From positions 5,882,001-5,946,000 of the forward strand of contig NZ_CP143867.1 of the NCBI RefSeq assembly GCF_036416795.1: a DNA stretch of 64,000 nucleotides, given 5' to 3'. Numbering within the stretch: position 1 is the stretch's first letter; each line of letters begins with the position of its first letter. The translations under genes and the position numbers were made by a program. Under the pieces are notes generated by a model. The model did not search any database, was not told where the DNA came from, and saw only the letters and a program-made list of their open reading frames with translations. This document shows positions 1 to 8,324 of the stretch, piece by piece. This stretch comes from Bacteroides sp. MSB163 (GTDB lineage: Bacteria; Bacteroidota; Bacteroidia; Bacteroidales; Bacteroidaceae).

Positions 1-1404
1 TGCACAACGGCGAATTGCCGTCTTGCGTTCGGCATCAAGATGATGTGCCAGTGCATTCAACTCACTCATCAGGCTCCGTATCTCGCGTTGTTCAAATTCA
101 GGAAAGTCATTCGGCCAGTCATTCTCATTACCCAATCCCCAGATTATCACTGAAGGGTGGTTATAGTGCTGGGTTATCATATTCGTCAACATACGTTTCG
201 CTTGTCCGCGATAAGTTTCATTGCCCACACCACCACGGCACCAGGGAATTTCTTCCCAAACCAGAATACCCAGTTCATCACAAAGATTCAAAATGATTTC
301 AGATTGCTGATAATGTCCCAGACGGATGAAATTCACCCCCATCTCTTTCATCATTTTCATTTCTTGTATCATCTGCTCCTCGGTCATGGCAGCAGCTACT
401 CCTGCATGATCCTCGTGCCGGTGTGTTCCCCGCAACAAGAGGCGCTTTCCATTCAGCATGAAAGGCCCCTTATCTATAAACTCAAAAGAACGGAAACCGA
501 AACGTTCACTCGCTGTCATTTTCTGTCCATTGGCAGTTACAGTAACCTCGCAAGTATATAATACCGGATGATCTACATCCCAAAGTTGTGGTTTATCAAT
601 CTGAATACCCAACATATCCAAATCTCCCAACGGAGTTATTTTATCCAGCGTACGGGTAGATACCACTTCACCTTTAGCATTCTTCACAGTAACTTCCACC
701 AGTGCTTCACGCACATCCGCAGGATTATAGAATGTACCGGATACCTTTAACATCCCCTTTTTCAATTTAGCGTCCAATGCCGGTTCTATCCGGAGAGACG
801 CCACGGAGACTTCCGGAAGATACACCAGATTCAGATAACGGTAAATGCCGCCATACAAATTGAAGTCCGATAAATCCGAAGGTATCATTTCAGCATCCCG
901 GGTATTATCACAACGAATACTCAATGGAATTTCACCTCCAAAACGTTCAGCTTCTTTGCTTGCCAGAAAAGTTCGCACGGCATCTGTTATATCTACATTC
1001 CAACTATCATATCCACCGACATGACTCCCCACTTTGGTCATATAAACATATACCTCCGTCTTCTGTCCCGCTCCTTCGAATTCCAATACCACCCGTCCGT
1101 TAGGATATGGATTATCCAGCTTCAGGCGTGTTTTATACCACCCCGGCCCCTGATAGTAATTCAAATCCGGATCGACAGCATCCTCCGCATTAAAGCAATG
1201 GGGCAACGTAACTTTTGTCCATATAGGTTGCTCTTCCGGCTGGCCTTTCTTTACAGGGCGTACCAGTTCCCAGATATTGCCCACATCCTGACGGAGAAAC
1301 TCCCAGTTATCCGTTAACCGGATCTTATTGCCCATCACAGGTACCTTCGCAAAGGTACCTGCAACAAAGCAACTCATCACTAACAATGCAATTATACGTC
1401 TCAT
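1..1404 (-). CDS. GH2 family glycosidase, probable beta-galactosidase (partial, C-terminus beyond window)
   Basis: The first 468 codons are present and the rest lies outside the left edge. The start MRRIIALLVMSCFVAGTFA is a signal peptide, so the enzyme is exported. A jelly-roll sugar-binding domain (about residues 25-190, with WYKTRL and YDSWNVDITD) precedes an Ig-like domain and the start of the TIM barrel. Seen in the barrel: the GH2 signatures RGTHRHEDHAG and EEIPWCRGG, and GNEND, whose Glu427 is the expected acid/base. The nucleophile Glu would lie in the missing part. GH2 enzymes remove terminal beta-linked galactose, glucuronate or mannose; beta-galactosidase is the most likely but not proven. 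It lies 19 bp behind the GH88 gene and is probably cotranscribed with it. Confidence 0.88.
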   Translation of the reverse strand, partial: MRRIIALLVMSCFVAGTFAKVPVMGNKIRLTDNWEFLRQDVGNIWELVRPVKKGQPEEQPIWTKVTLPHCFNAEDAVDPDLNYYQGPGWYKTRLKLDNPYPNGRVVLEFEGAGQKTEVYVYMTKVGSHVGGYDSWNVDITDAVRTFLASKEAERFGGEIPLSIRCDNTRDAEMIPSDLSDFNLYGGIYRYLNLVYLPEVSVASLRIEPALDAKLKKGMLKVSGTFYNPADVREALVEVTVKNAKGEVVSTRTLDKITPLGDLDMLGIQIDKPQLWDVDHPVLYTCEVTVTANGQKMTASERFGFRSFEFIDKGPFMLNGKRLLLRGTHRHEDHAGVAAAMTEEQMIQEMKMMKEMGVNFIRLGHYQQSEIILNLCDELGILVWEEIPWCRGGVGNETYRGQAKRMLTNMITQHYNHPSVIIWGLGNENDWPNDFPEFEQREIRSLMSELNALAHHLDAERKTAIRRCA

Positions 1405-1423
1405 ACCTATTGATTCTCCACAT

Positions 1424-2647
1424 TTACAGAATAGCCGTACCTTCTTTCTCTAATTTAGCTTTCTTAAGCAAAGCTTCCAGGAAGTAATAGTCTGCATAAA
1501 CCAAAGGCACATCTCTCTCAAAGTTGTGCGCACCTGTGCTGTGCAAGAGTAAAAATCCACGATCACCATCCAATTGCGCACGATAGTTCTTGCTTAAACT
1601 CTCAACAATCGTATCCGCCCATTTCTTGTATAACGCTGCTTTCTCCAGATTGTACATGGACAATTCGTACATGGCACAAGCCATCACTGCGGCAGCAGAA
1701 GCATCTCTCGGTTCGTTCGGAATACCCGGAGCATCAAAGTCCCAATATGCAACCTTATCTTCCGGCATGGTAGGATTGGTAAAGATGTAATTGGCTATAT
1801 TCTCAGCCTGCGACAAGAATTCCGGAAGTTTCGTTTCACGATAACACATGGTATAGCCATACAAACCCCATGCCTGACCTCTTGACCAGGCAGATTCGTG
1901 ATTGTATCCCTGGTGCGTATGCTTATGAAGTACGTCGCCGGTGATTGTATCATAATCGATTACATGATAAGAGCTATAATTATCGCGGAAATGATTTTTC
2001 ATTGTAGTGCGGGCATGTGTATTCGCAATGTTATAATACACGGAGTCGCCGGTTTCCTTAAATGCCCAATACAGCAATTCAAGGTTCATCATATTATCAA
2101 TAATAACCGGACATTGCCACTTGTCCCGACTGTGATCCCAAGAACGGATACAACCAATTGTAGGCTTATAGCGGGTAATCAATGTGGCTGCAGATTCCAG
2201 CAGAATATCTTTGTAGTTCGCATCATTGGTCAGGCGATAACCATTACCAAAGCTACAGTACATTTTGAATCCCATGTCATGCGTTCCACCATTCGTTTTC
2301 TGGTCTTCTATATTAGCAGTAAACGCCTGTGCCTGCTTCTTCCAGAAATCATCTTGTGTATACTCATACATATACCACAATTCACCGGGAAAGAAACCAC
2401 TGGTCCAGTCTCTTGATGCTACCAGGCGCAAGGCACCGTTATCTTCTATCGTGCGGGGAGAAACCGGCTTCCTTTTCAGTTGTTCCTCCGGCATGCTTGC
2501 TTTAGCAGAATCTATTTGCGTAAATGCATACTTCAACTGCTGTCCGGCAAAATCAAAACTGTCTTTTACGACATCCGTTTCTTTTGTCGCTTGGCTGCAT
2601 GCTCCACATACGACCAATAACGATACTAATCCTGTTTTAAATTTCAT
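1424..2647 (-). CDS. GH88 unsaturated glucuronyl hydrolase, lipoprotein
   Basis: A 407-residue (alpha/alpha)6-barrel enzyme of GH88, which removes 4,5-unsaturated uronic acid from the non-reducing end of oligosaccharides made by polysaccharide lyases. The two catalytic Asp residues of the family fit Asp124 (THDMGF) and Asp184 (IIDNMMN). I chose the start at 2647 because MKFKTGLVSLLVVCGAC is a lipoprotein signal with a lipid-attachment Cys; the longer reading frame adds 17 residues ahead of it that do not look like a leader. It follows HTCS-1 but is separated from it by a strong terminator. I found no clear Bacteroides -7 box in the 58 bp upstream, so it may depend on readthrough or an atypical promoter. 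The product fits downstream of the PL6 lyase in this window. Confidence 0.88.
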   Translation of the reverse strand: MKFKTGLVSLLVVCGACSQATKETDVVKDSFDFAGQQLKYAFTQIDSAKASMPEEQLKRKPVSPRTIEDNGALRLVASRDWTSGFFPGELWYMYEYTQDDFWKKQAQAFTANIEDQKTNGGTHDMGFKMYCSFGNGYRLTNDANYKDILLESAATLITRYKPTIGCIRSWDHSRDKWQCPVIIDNMMNLELLYWAFKETGDSVYYNIANTHARTTMKNHFRDNYSSYHVIDYDTITGDVLHKHTHQGYNHESAWSRGQAWGLYGYTMCYRETKLPEFLSQAENIANYIFTNPTMPEDKVAYWDFDAPGIPNEPRDASAAAVMACAMYELSMYNLEKAALYKKWADTIVESLSKNYRAQLDGDRGFLLLHSTGAHNFERDVPLVYADYYFLEALLKKAKLEKEGTAIL

Positions 2648-2697
2648 AATAATTATTCTTACTAATGTTGATATTGATTTAAAGATTAAATTCTCCA

Positions 2698-2738
2698 TAA
2701 AAAGATTGCGCTAAGATAGGCGATTTATCTTAGCGCAA
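2698..2738 (-). terminator. Intrinsic terminator after HTCS-1
   Basis: A perfect 13-bp stem (TTGCGCTAAGATA and its complement, 2706-2718 and 2726-2738) with a 7-nt loop is followed on the minus strand by a TCTTTTT tract. It lies about 60 bp past the HTCS-1 stop codon and separates that unit from GH88. Confidence 0.9.
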
Positions 2739-2796
2739 CTTTCAATATTGTCTTATTCATTTGAGATTCTATTCCAAACGATATGTAAAACATAAG

Positions 2797-5700
2797 CTAT
2801 TTGGGAGTTTCTCCCTTATCATTATGCCTTTGTACCCACTCTGAAGGTGAATAGCCATAAAATGACTTGAAGCAATTGGTGAAATAAGCATGGCTATTGA
2901 AGCCCGTGTAGACCGATATTTCAGACACCGTATAACTGGATTCCAGCAAGAGTTTGGCAGCTATCTCCAAACGTTTATTACGTATCAACTCTGTTGGAGA
3001 AAGTTCCGTTACAGCTTTCAGTTTCCGGTACAGGTTGGCACGACTCAGACCTAACTCTTGGCTCAACAAGTCCACCCCAAGCTCCGGATTAGAGATATTC
3101 TTCTCTATAATCTCAAAGAAGCTCTGCGTAAACCGATCATCCCCCGAAACAATCTCGATACCCATCGCTTCCGGAGAGAACTTCTTTCCATATAGTTTCT
3201 TCAGTTTCTCACGGGATTCCAGCAAACTGTTGATACGGCAAATCAACACATCCATACTAAAAGGCTTCACAATATAGTCATCAGCGCCCACCGAAAAGCC
3301 TTCCTTGATATGAACCACCATGGACTTGGCCGTCATCAGTACTACCGGAATATGCCCAAGCTGTAAATCCTGCTTCACACGTGAGCACAGTTCCAATCCG
3401 TCCATCTGTGGCATCATGATATCACTCAGTATCAAATCCGGATATTTCTCCAGACTCAGTGCCAGTGCATCCTTACCATTGTTTACATCCAGCACATAGA
3501 AATAAGGATCCAGACATTCTTTGACGTAAGCTCTTACTTCATCATTATCTTCCGCCAGAAGTACAGTCCACTTCTTCTCTATCTCAAAATGCATTTCCTT
3601 GGCTGACGGGATAACGTCCTCCACTACCTGCTCTTCATCATCCTCCACCAACTGCTCCTTGTCGTAGACAGAATTGCTGATCGGAATATAAACCTTGAAG
3701 ATCGTACCTGTAGGCTGATTATGGGATACGGAAATAGCGCCTTTATGCAGAAGTACGATTGAGCGTGTCAGACTCAGACCTATACCCGTACCCACATTCT
3801 CTTTATTGTCATCTTCACCCTGATAAAAAGGTGCAAATATATTCTTCATATCTTCCTCCGTAATACCCTTCCCGGAATCTATAACCGAGAGACAGGCAAA
3901 CTTGGTATCGGCAGGCATCTTATTCAATTCCGCCTGCTGTTCCGACGGAAGTTCGGCAAAGGTACACCGGGACAATGAAAACACAACTTTACCATTATTC
4001 GGAGTAAACTTCATCGCATTGGACAAAAGATTAAAGACCACCTTTTCCACGATAGACTTATCAAACCATGCCGACATTCGCTCCTCACTCTTCTCAAAAG
4101 TAAATTCTATGGATTTCTTTGCTGCAAGATGGTTGAAAGCGTAGTAAATCTCTTGCAAGAACAGGTTCATATCCGTTTTAGCAATATGCAATTTCAATTT
4201 ACCCTCCTGGTTCTTGCGCAGATCCATCAACTGATTCACGAGCAGCAACAGGCGTTGGGCATTACTGAATATCAGGCTCAGCTTATTCTTCACACTGGAA
4301 GAGAATTCCGGCATAGACACCAGATCCTGTAAAGGTGCAATAATCAGTGTAAGCGGAGTGCGGAGTTCATGGGAGAAATTGGTAAACATACGTATTTTCG
4401 CCTGATGGAACTCTTCCAGTTGCAGTTTCTCTTTCTGTTTGAATTGCAATTCACGCTCCAGCTTTTGCTTCTTCGATATATAATACATGATGAGTGTCAT
4501 TATAAAGACAAAAGCAATGGCATAAAACAGGTAGGCATACCAGGTTTTCCACAAGGGTGGATGCACAATGATACGTATCTTACGTGTCTGTTGACTCCAG
4601 ACTCCATCATTATTAGAAGCCTTCACTTCAAACACATAGGTTCCCGGACTTAAGTTCGTATAGTAGGCTTCCCGACGATTGCCAATATAATTCCAATCTT
4701 TATCGTAGCCTTTCAGGAAAGTGGCATACTGATTCTGCCGGGCAAAAACAAAGTTCAGCGCGCAGTAACCGATAGAGATATTATTCTGATTATACCTCAG
4801 CTCTATTTCTTCCATGCCATCCAGTACAGTGTCCAATATCCTGGTTTCGTCTTCCGGTTCAATCACCTGGTTATTCACTACCAATTTTGTGAATACTAAT
4901 GGCGGTACAAAAGAGTTTAATTGCAGCTCCTGCGGGTTAAAGGTCACAAAGCCGTTGTTACCGCTAAAGCAGATTTCACCATTGGGCAGTAACAAACCAC
5001 TATGGGGAGTAAATTCATAGACTCCGATTCCATTCAGAGAATTGTAATTAGTAAACTCCTCTGTCTTCAGATTGTATTTCGAAATACCATTGTTCGCGCT
5101 GATCCATAGGTTATTGTCGTTATCCTCCACAATGGAGCAGATATCATTCTCTATCAATCCCTGTTCCTTTGTTACGGTCTTTACAATTCCTTTCTCTTCA
5201 TCGTACAAAGCGATACCGCCGCCGAACGTACCAATCCAGATACGGCCGGAACTATCACGCACAATACCCGTCACGTAATTACTAAGCAACCGATGAGGCT
5301 CTTTCTCATCCGTATCATAGTAAACCACCTCTTCCCTATTTACATCGTACTTTATCAGACCATCATTACGACTGCCAATCAGCATTACCCCATCACGCAA
5401 CTTCAGTATGCAGCGCGAACTGGCAAACAGGCAACTGTCCTTTCCACCATTAATAGGAAAGTGTTTCTGAAGTTCCTTTTTATCCGACAAGCGCATCACT
5501 CCCATACGCGAATCGGAAGTTATAATCCACAGACTGTTATCCTTATCACGAAGCATGGAGTAAATGGACATTTCCCCCGGCAGCTGATAATAGAACGTAT
5601 ATTTCTTAGTACGGGTATTGAATTGATAGATAGATCCCTTGTTCGTTCCGCACCAAAGGATATCATCTTCCAGCAGAAGCCCTTTTATAATATTCTGGCT

Positions 5701-6903
5701 GTACTGCAACCGTGAAGCCTTATCTATCGGATAATACGCATACTGCCTGTTTTCCAGATTATAGTCGAGCAGCCCTCTACCCTCCGTTGCCATATATAAA
5801 GAACCGCCGGGAGTAGAAACCATACAACCGTATATCCCAAATAACGCATCAAACACCGTAGCTGGATCATGGAAATCAAAGCGGTTGTTAAAGCGGCTGG
5901 AGAAACTCACTCCACCGGCATACGTCCCCACCCATACTGTCTGACTCCTGTCTACAAACAATGAATAAATGGAAAAGTGACTCAGATTCCCCTTTTCAAG
6001 GGAAGCATCCGTATGTTTCCAGAAAGAATTGGTGGAGAGGTCGATGGTATATAGCCCGTCGAACGTACCGATAAGCAACATTCCGCGCAACTCTGATATG
6101 GCTCTGACGCTATTGCTCGTTAAAATACTGTTACCCTTATGATAGGTCACCATTTCCTCTTTCTCAAAGTTTATGCGATACAATCCGCTCAGTCCGCTTC
6201 CTACCCATAACGTTCCGTTTGAATCTTCATAGATAGTAGAGATGCTATTGCCAAGCAGATGAAGCCCCGGCGTCCGGGTGGTCAGCTGCCGTTGCACTTT
6301 CATGTTCATATCGCAGACAAACAGGCCTTTCGTAGAAGTACCTATCAGAATCTGATGCTGCTTCGTTTCGTAGACTACAGAGATAAATTCATCTTTGATC
6401 TTCCCGTTCAGGTCTATACGCTGAAATACATCCATTGCAGGCACATACAGGTACAGCCCCTTGGTAGTTCCTATCCAAAGGCGATTACGGGAGTCTACCG
6501 TCAGGCAGCGCACTTCACTTTTGGCAAAAGCGCCGTATCGTTCGTCAACAAACGGCTTGATACGGTTGGTTTTCAGGTCGAGTTTATTCAATCCGCGTGC
6601 CGTACCAATCCACAAATTGCGGTCGTTATCTTCGGCTAAACTCCAGATATGATTATCACTCAGAGTCAGAGAGTCTTTCGGATCATGTTTATAGATCACA
6701 AACTCACTGCCATCGTAACGATTCAATCCGTTGCGCGTACCAAACCAGATGAAACCTTTGGTATCCTGGAATATTTTAAGCACAGATATCTGAGACAAAC
6801 CATCTTTCAGGTTCAGGTTCGAGAAATAGAAGTTCTCATTATTCTGCGCGGCTACTTTCAGGGTCGCCAACAAGGTTATCAGCAAAAGAATATGTTTTCT
6901 CAT
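2797..6903 (-). CDS. Hybrid two-component system regulator (HTCS-1)
   Basis: A 1368-residue single-protein sensor and regulator. In order: signal peptide (1-20); about 14 Reg_prop repeats forming two periplasmic propellers (WFGTRNGLNRYDG-type repeats); a Y_Y_Y domain near 700-775; one membrane helix near 784-810; HisKA with His845 in FSHELRTP; HATPase; a receiver with Asp1161 in ILSDIMMPQ; and a C-terminal AraC-type helix-turn-helix (about 1262-1365). HTCS proteins bind specific oligosaccharides in the periplasm and activate the nearby polysaccharide utilisation genes. It lies 25 bp behind GH105 in the same unit, so it is probably autoregulated through that promoter. Its helix-turn-helix is closely similar to that of HTCS-2 (both contain ELSPTELIRNKRLE), which suggests overlapping target sites. 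Confidence 0.97.
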   Translation of the reverse strand: MRKHILLLITLLATLKVAAQNNENFYFSNLNLKDGLSQISVLKIFQDTKGFIWFGTRNGLNRYDGSEFVIYKHDPKDSLTLSDNHIWSLAEDNDRNLWIGTARGLNKLDLKTNRIKPFVDERYGAFAKSEVRCLTVDSRNRLWIGTTKGLYLYVPAMDVFQRIDLNGKIKDEFISVVYETKQHQILIGTSTKGLFVCDMNMKVQRQLTTRTPGLHLLGNSISTIYEDSNGTLWVGSGLSGLYRINFEKEEMVTYHKGNSILTSNSVRAISELRGMLLIGTFDGLYTIDLSTNSFWKHTDASLEKGNLSHFSIYSLFVDRSQTVWVGTYAGGVSFSSRFNNRFDFHDPATVFDALFGIYGCMVSTPGGSLYMATEGRGLLDYNLENRQYAYYPIDKASRLQYSQNIIKGLLLEDDILWCGTNKGSIYQFNTRTKKYTFYYQLPGEMSIYSMLRDKDNSLWIITSDSRMGVMRLSDKKELQKHFPINGGKDSCLFASSRCILKLRDGVMLIGSRNDGLIKYDVNREEVVYYDTDEKEPHRLLSNYVTGIVRDSSGRIWIGTFGGGIALYDEEKGIVKTVTKEQGLIENDICSIVEDNDNNLWISANNGISKYNLKTEEFTNYNSLNGIGVYEFTPHSGLLLPNGEICFSGNNGFVTFNPQELQLNSFVPPLVFTKLVVNNQVIEPEDETRILDTVLDGMEEIELRYNQNNISIGYCALNFVFARQNQYATFLKGYDKDWNYIGNRREAYYTNLSPGTYVFEVKASNNDGVWSQQTRKIRIIVHPPLWKTWYAYLFYAIAFVFIMTLIMYYISKKQKLERELQFKQKEKLQLEEFHQAKIRMFTNFSHELRTPLTLIIAPLQDLVSMPEFSSSVKNKLSLIFSNAQRLLLLVNQLMDLRKNQEGKLKLHIAKTDMNLFLQEIYYAFNHLAAKKSIEFTFEKSEERMSAWFDKSIVEKVVFNLLSNAMKFTPNNGKVVFSLSRCTFAELPSEQQAELNKMPADTKFACLSVIDSGKGITEEDMKNIFAPFYQGEDDNKENVGTGIGLSLTRSIVLLHKGAISVSHNQPTGTIFKVYIPISNSVYDKEQLVEDDEEQVVEDVIPSAKEMHFEIEKKWTVLLAEDNDEVRAYVKECLDPYFYVLDVNNGKDALALSLEKYPDLILSDIMMPQMDGLELCSRVKQDLQLGHIPVVLMTAKSMVVHIKEGFSVGADDYIVKPFSMDVLICRINSLLESREKLKKLYGKKFSPEAMGIEIVSGDDRFTQSFFEIIEKNISNPELGVDLLSQELGLSRANLYRKLKAVTELSPTELIRNKRLEIAAKLLLESSYTVSEISVYTGFNSHAYFTNCFKSFYGYSPSEWVQRHNDKGETPK

Positions 6904-6928
6904 AGGTCAAAAAGAAATGTGATAGGCT

Positions 6929-8068
6929 TTATTTCGTCAACAACTCCGTAGCGCACCATAACAATGGAGCGTGAGCGTGCAGGTCACCGGTAATTTGCTT
7001 GCGGTTCATGTAATGGTTCTTGTCATTCTTGATATTGGTTCCCTCGCATACGTTTGTTACCTCGTCTTCATCATTGATATAAGAAACCAATGCCAGCCAT
7101 CCTTTTGTGGCGGCAGGAGCATAGGTTTTCTTATCGAGCCAACCGTGTTTTACACCCACCAGCATGGCATAGGTGAACATTGCCGTGCCGGAAGTCTCTT
7201 TGTACGAAGCGGGTTCATCGATCAACTGGTGCCACATGCCATCGGGGTCCTGATTTTCGAGTAAGGTAGCCATCATCTTTTTATAGGCTTCCATAATAAC
7301 CGGGCGGTTCGGATTATCCTTCGGAAGTACGGAAAGCAGACGGGACATTCCGGCAGCCATCCAGCCATTGCCACGTGCCCAGAAGAAAGGGGCTGTGGGG
7401 GCGTGATAGAAAAGACCATTCGGTCGTTGTATCTTCTCCAGATACATTGCCATTTCAGCAGCGGCGCGGTCTATATACTTCCGGTCGCCTGTGGCCAGAT
7501 AGGCTTGCGACTGTATGGTGGTTATCATAAACATGTCGTCAATCCATACACGCGTTTGCCAGGAATAGCCCTGTTCGGCATACGCTTTCTCCTCCGGCTT
7601 GGCATCGGCAGGAACTTCCCATTGGGTATCGGCATACTTCATTCCGAGATCGAAGTATTTCCGGTCGCCCAACTTCTGCATATAGATTTCGAGGGGAACA
7701 GCACCCACCACGTTATAGTCTACGTGCACCATGCGGGGGAGCATCTTCTTTTCTGTAGTAAACAAGGGTTCAAAGCGTTCCTTCAGCCGCAGTTGCATAT
7801 CTTTATTCTTCACGGCTTTGCTGAACCATAAGGCGCCCAACCAGGTACAGGCATCAGGATAAGTCACATAATTGGGAGCTTTTTCCGCCCGCGGATTTCC
7901 AAAGCGGGTATGAGGGGTGACCAGGAACTTATTGACTATACGCGTACCTATCCCTTTCGGATCGGCATCTTTCATACGTTTCTTCAAATCGGCATCCTGG
8001 GCGTTCATTGTTCCACACCAGCCTGTAAAGGCGGCAAATAGGATAAGTAAGATCTTGTGCGTCTTCAT
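6929..8068 (-). CDS. GH105 unsaturated rhamnogalacturonyl/uronyl hydrolase
   Basis: A 379-residue YteR-like protein with a Sec signal ending near NAQ (residue 24), placing it in the periplasm. GH105 enzymes hydrolyse the unsaturated galacturonyl or glucuronyl group left by pectin-type lyases. The motif VWIDDMFM carries Asp177/Asp178, the position of the family's general acid; ARGNGW and ETSGTAMF are further family signatures. It is the first gene of the unit that ends with HTCS-1 and follows one of the three promoters that share the CTCAA site. The true substrate cannot be told from sequence alone, because GH105 members act on rhamnogalacturonan, ulvan or other unsaturated uronides. Confidence 0.92.
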   Translation of the reverse strand: MKTHKILLILFAAFTGWCGTMNAQDADLKKRMKDADPKGIGTRIVNKFLVTPHTRFGNPRAEKAPNYVTYPDACTWLGALWFSKAVKNKDMQLRLKERFEPLFTTEKKMLPRMVHVDYNVVGAVPLEIYMQKLGDRKYFDLGMKYADTQWEVPADAKPEEKAYAEQGYSWQTRVWIDDMFMITTIQSQAYLATGDRKYIDRAAAEMAMYLEKIQRPNGLFYHAPTAPFFWARGNGWMAAGMSRLLSVLPKDNPNRPVIMEAYKKMMATLLENQDPDGMWHQLIDEPASYKETSGTAMFTYAMLVGVKHGWLDKKTYAPAATKGWLALVSYINDEDEVTNVCEGTNIKNDKNHYMNRKQITGDLHAHAPLLWCATELLTK

Positions 8069-8101
8069 TCCATAGCATTGTTAACAGATTAATAACTATG
8101 G

Positions 8102-8170
8102 CAAAATTAGGGAATTTGGGTCTGAAGGGTTTGAAGGATCGTTCCAAAAGCTTGAACTATTAGCTCAAAA
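8102..8170 (-). promoter_or_regulatory. Promoter of GH105-HTCS-1 with candidate HTCS site
   Basis: Read on the minus strand, TAATTTTG at 8109-8102 matches the Bacteroides -7 box TAnnTTTG exactly. There is no good -33 TTTG. CTCAAAA (plus strand, 8164-8170) lies 54 nt from the -7 box, the same distance and orientation as at 23234 and 39721. A weaker CTCAGAC follows at 8187. A poor -33 box with an upstream site suggests an activator-dependent promoter. The rest of the 8069-8324 gap holds only a weak stem (CTCACCG/CGGTGAG, near 8275-8311) beyond the ccsBA stop codon. Confidence 0.6.
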
Positions 8171-8324
8171 TAGTGTATATAGGCCTCTCAGACAGGATAG
8201 TTCAGTGATAGAATTAGAGATTAGCAAACTGATTCGCCGCAATCATCAAATTCTCTCTTTATTGAGATCAAATACTCACCGTAGCGAGAGTTTTTTCTCA
8301 AAGCGGTGAGAAAGAATAAGAAAT

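Noticed and set aside
2760..2766. TTTGAGA upstream of GH88 as a further HTCS site
   Set aside because: It is in the opposite orientation, lies beyond the HTCS-1 terminator and has no matching -7 box at 54 nt, so it does not fit the pattern.
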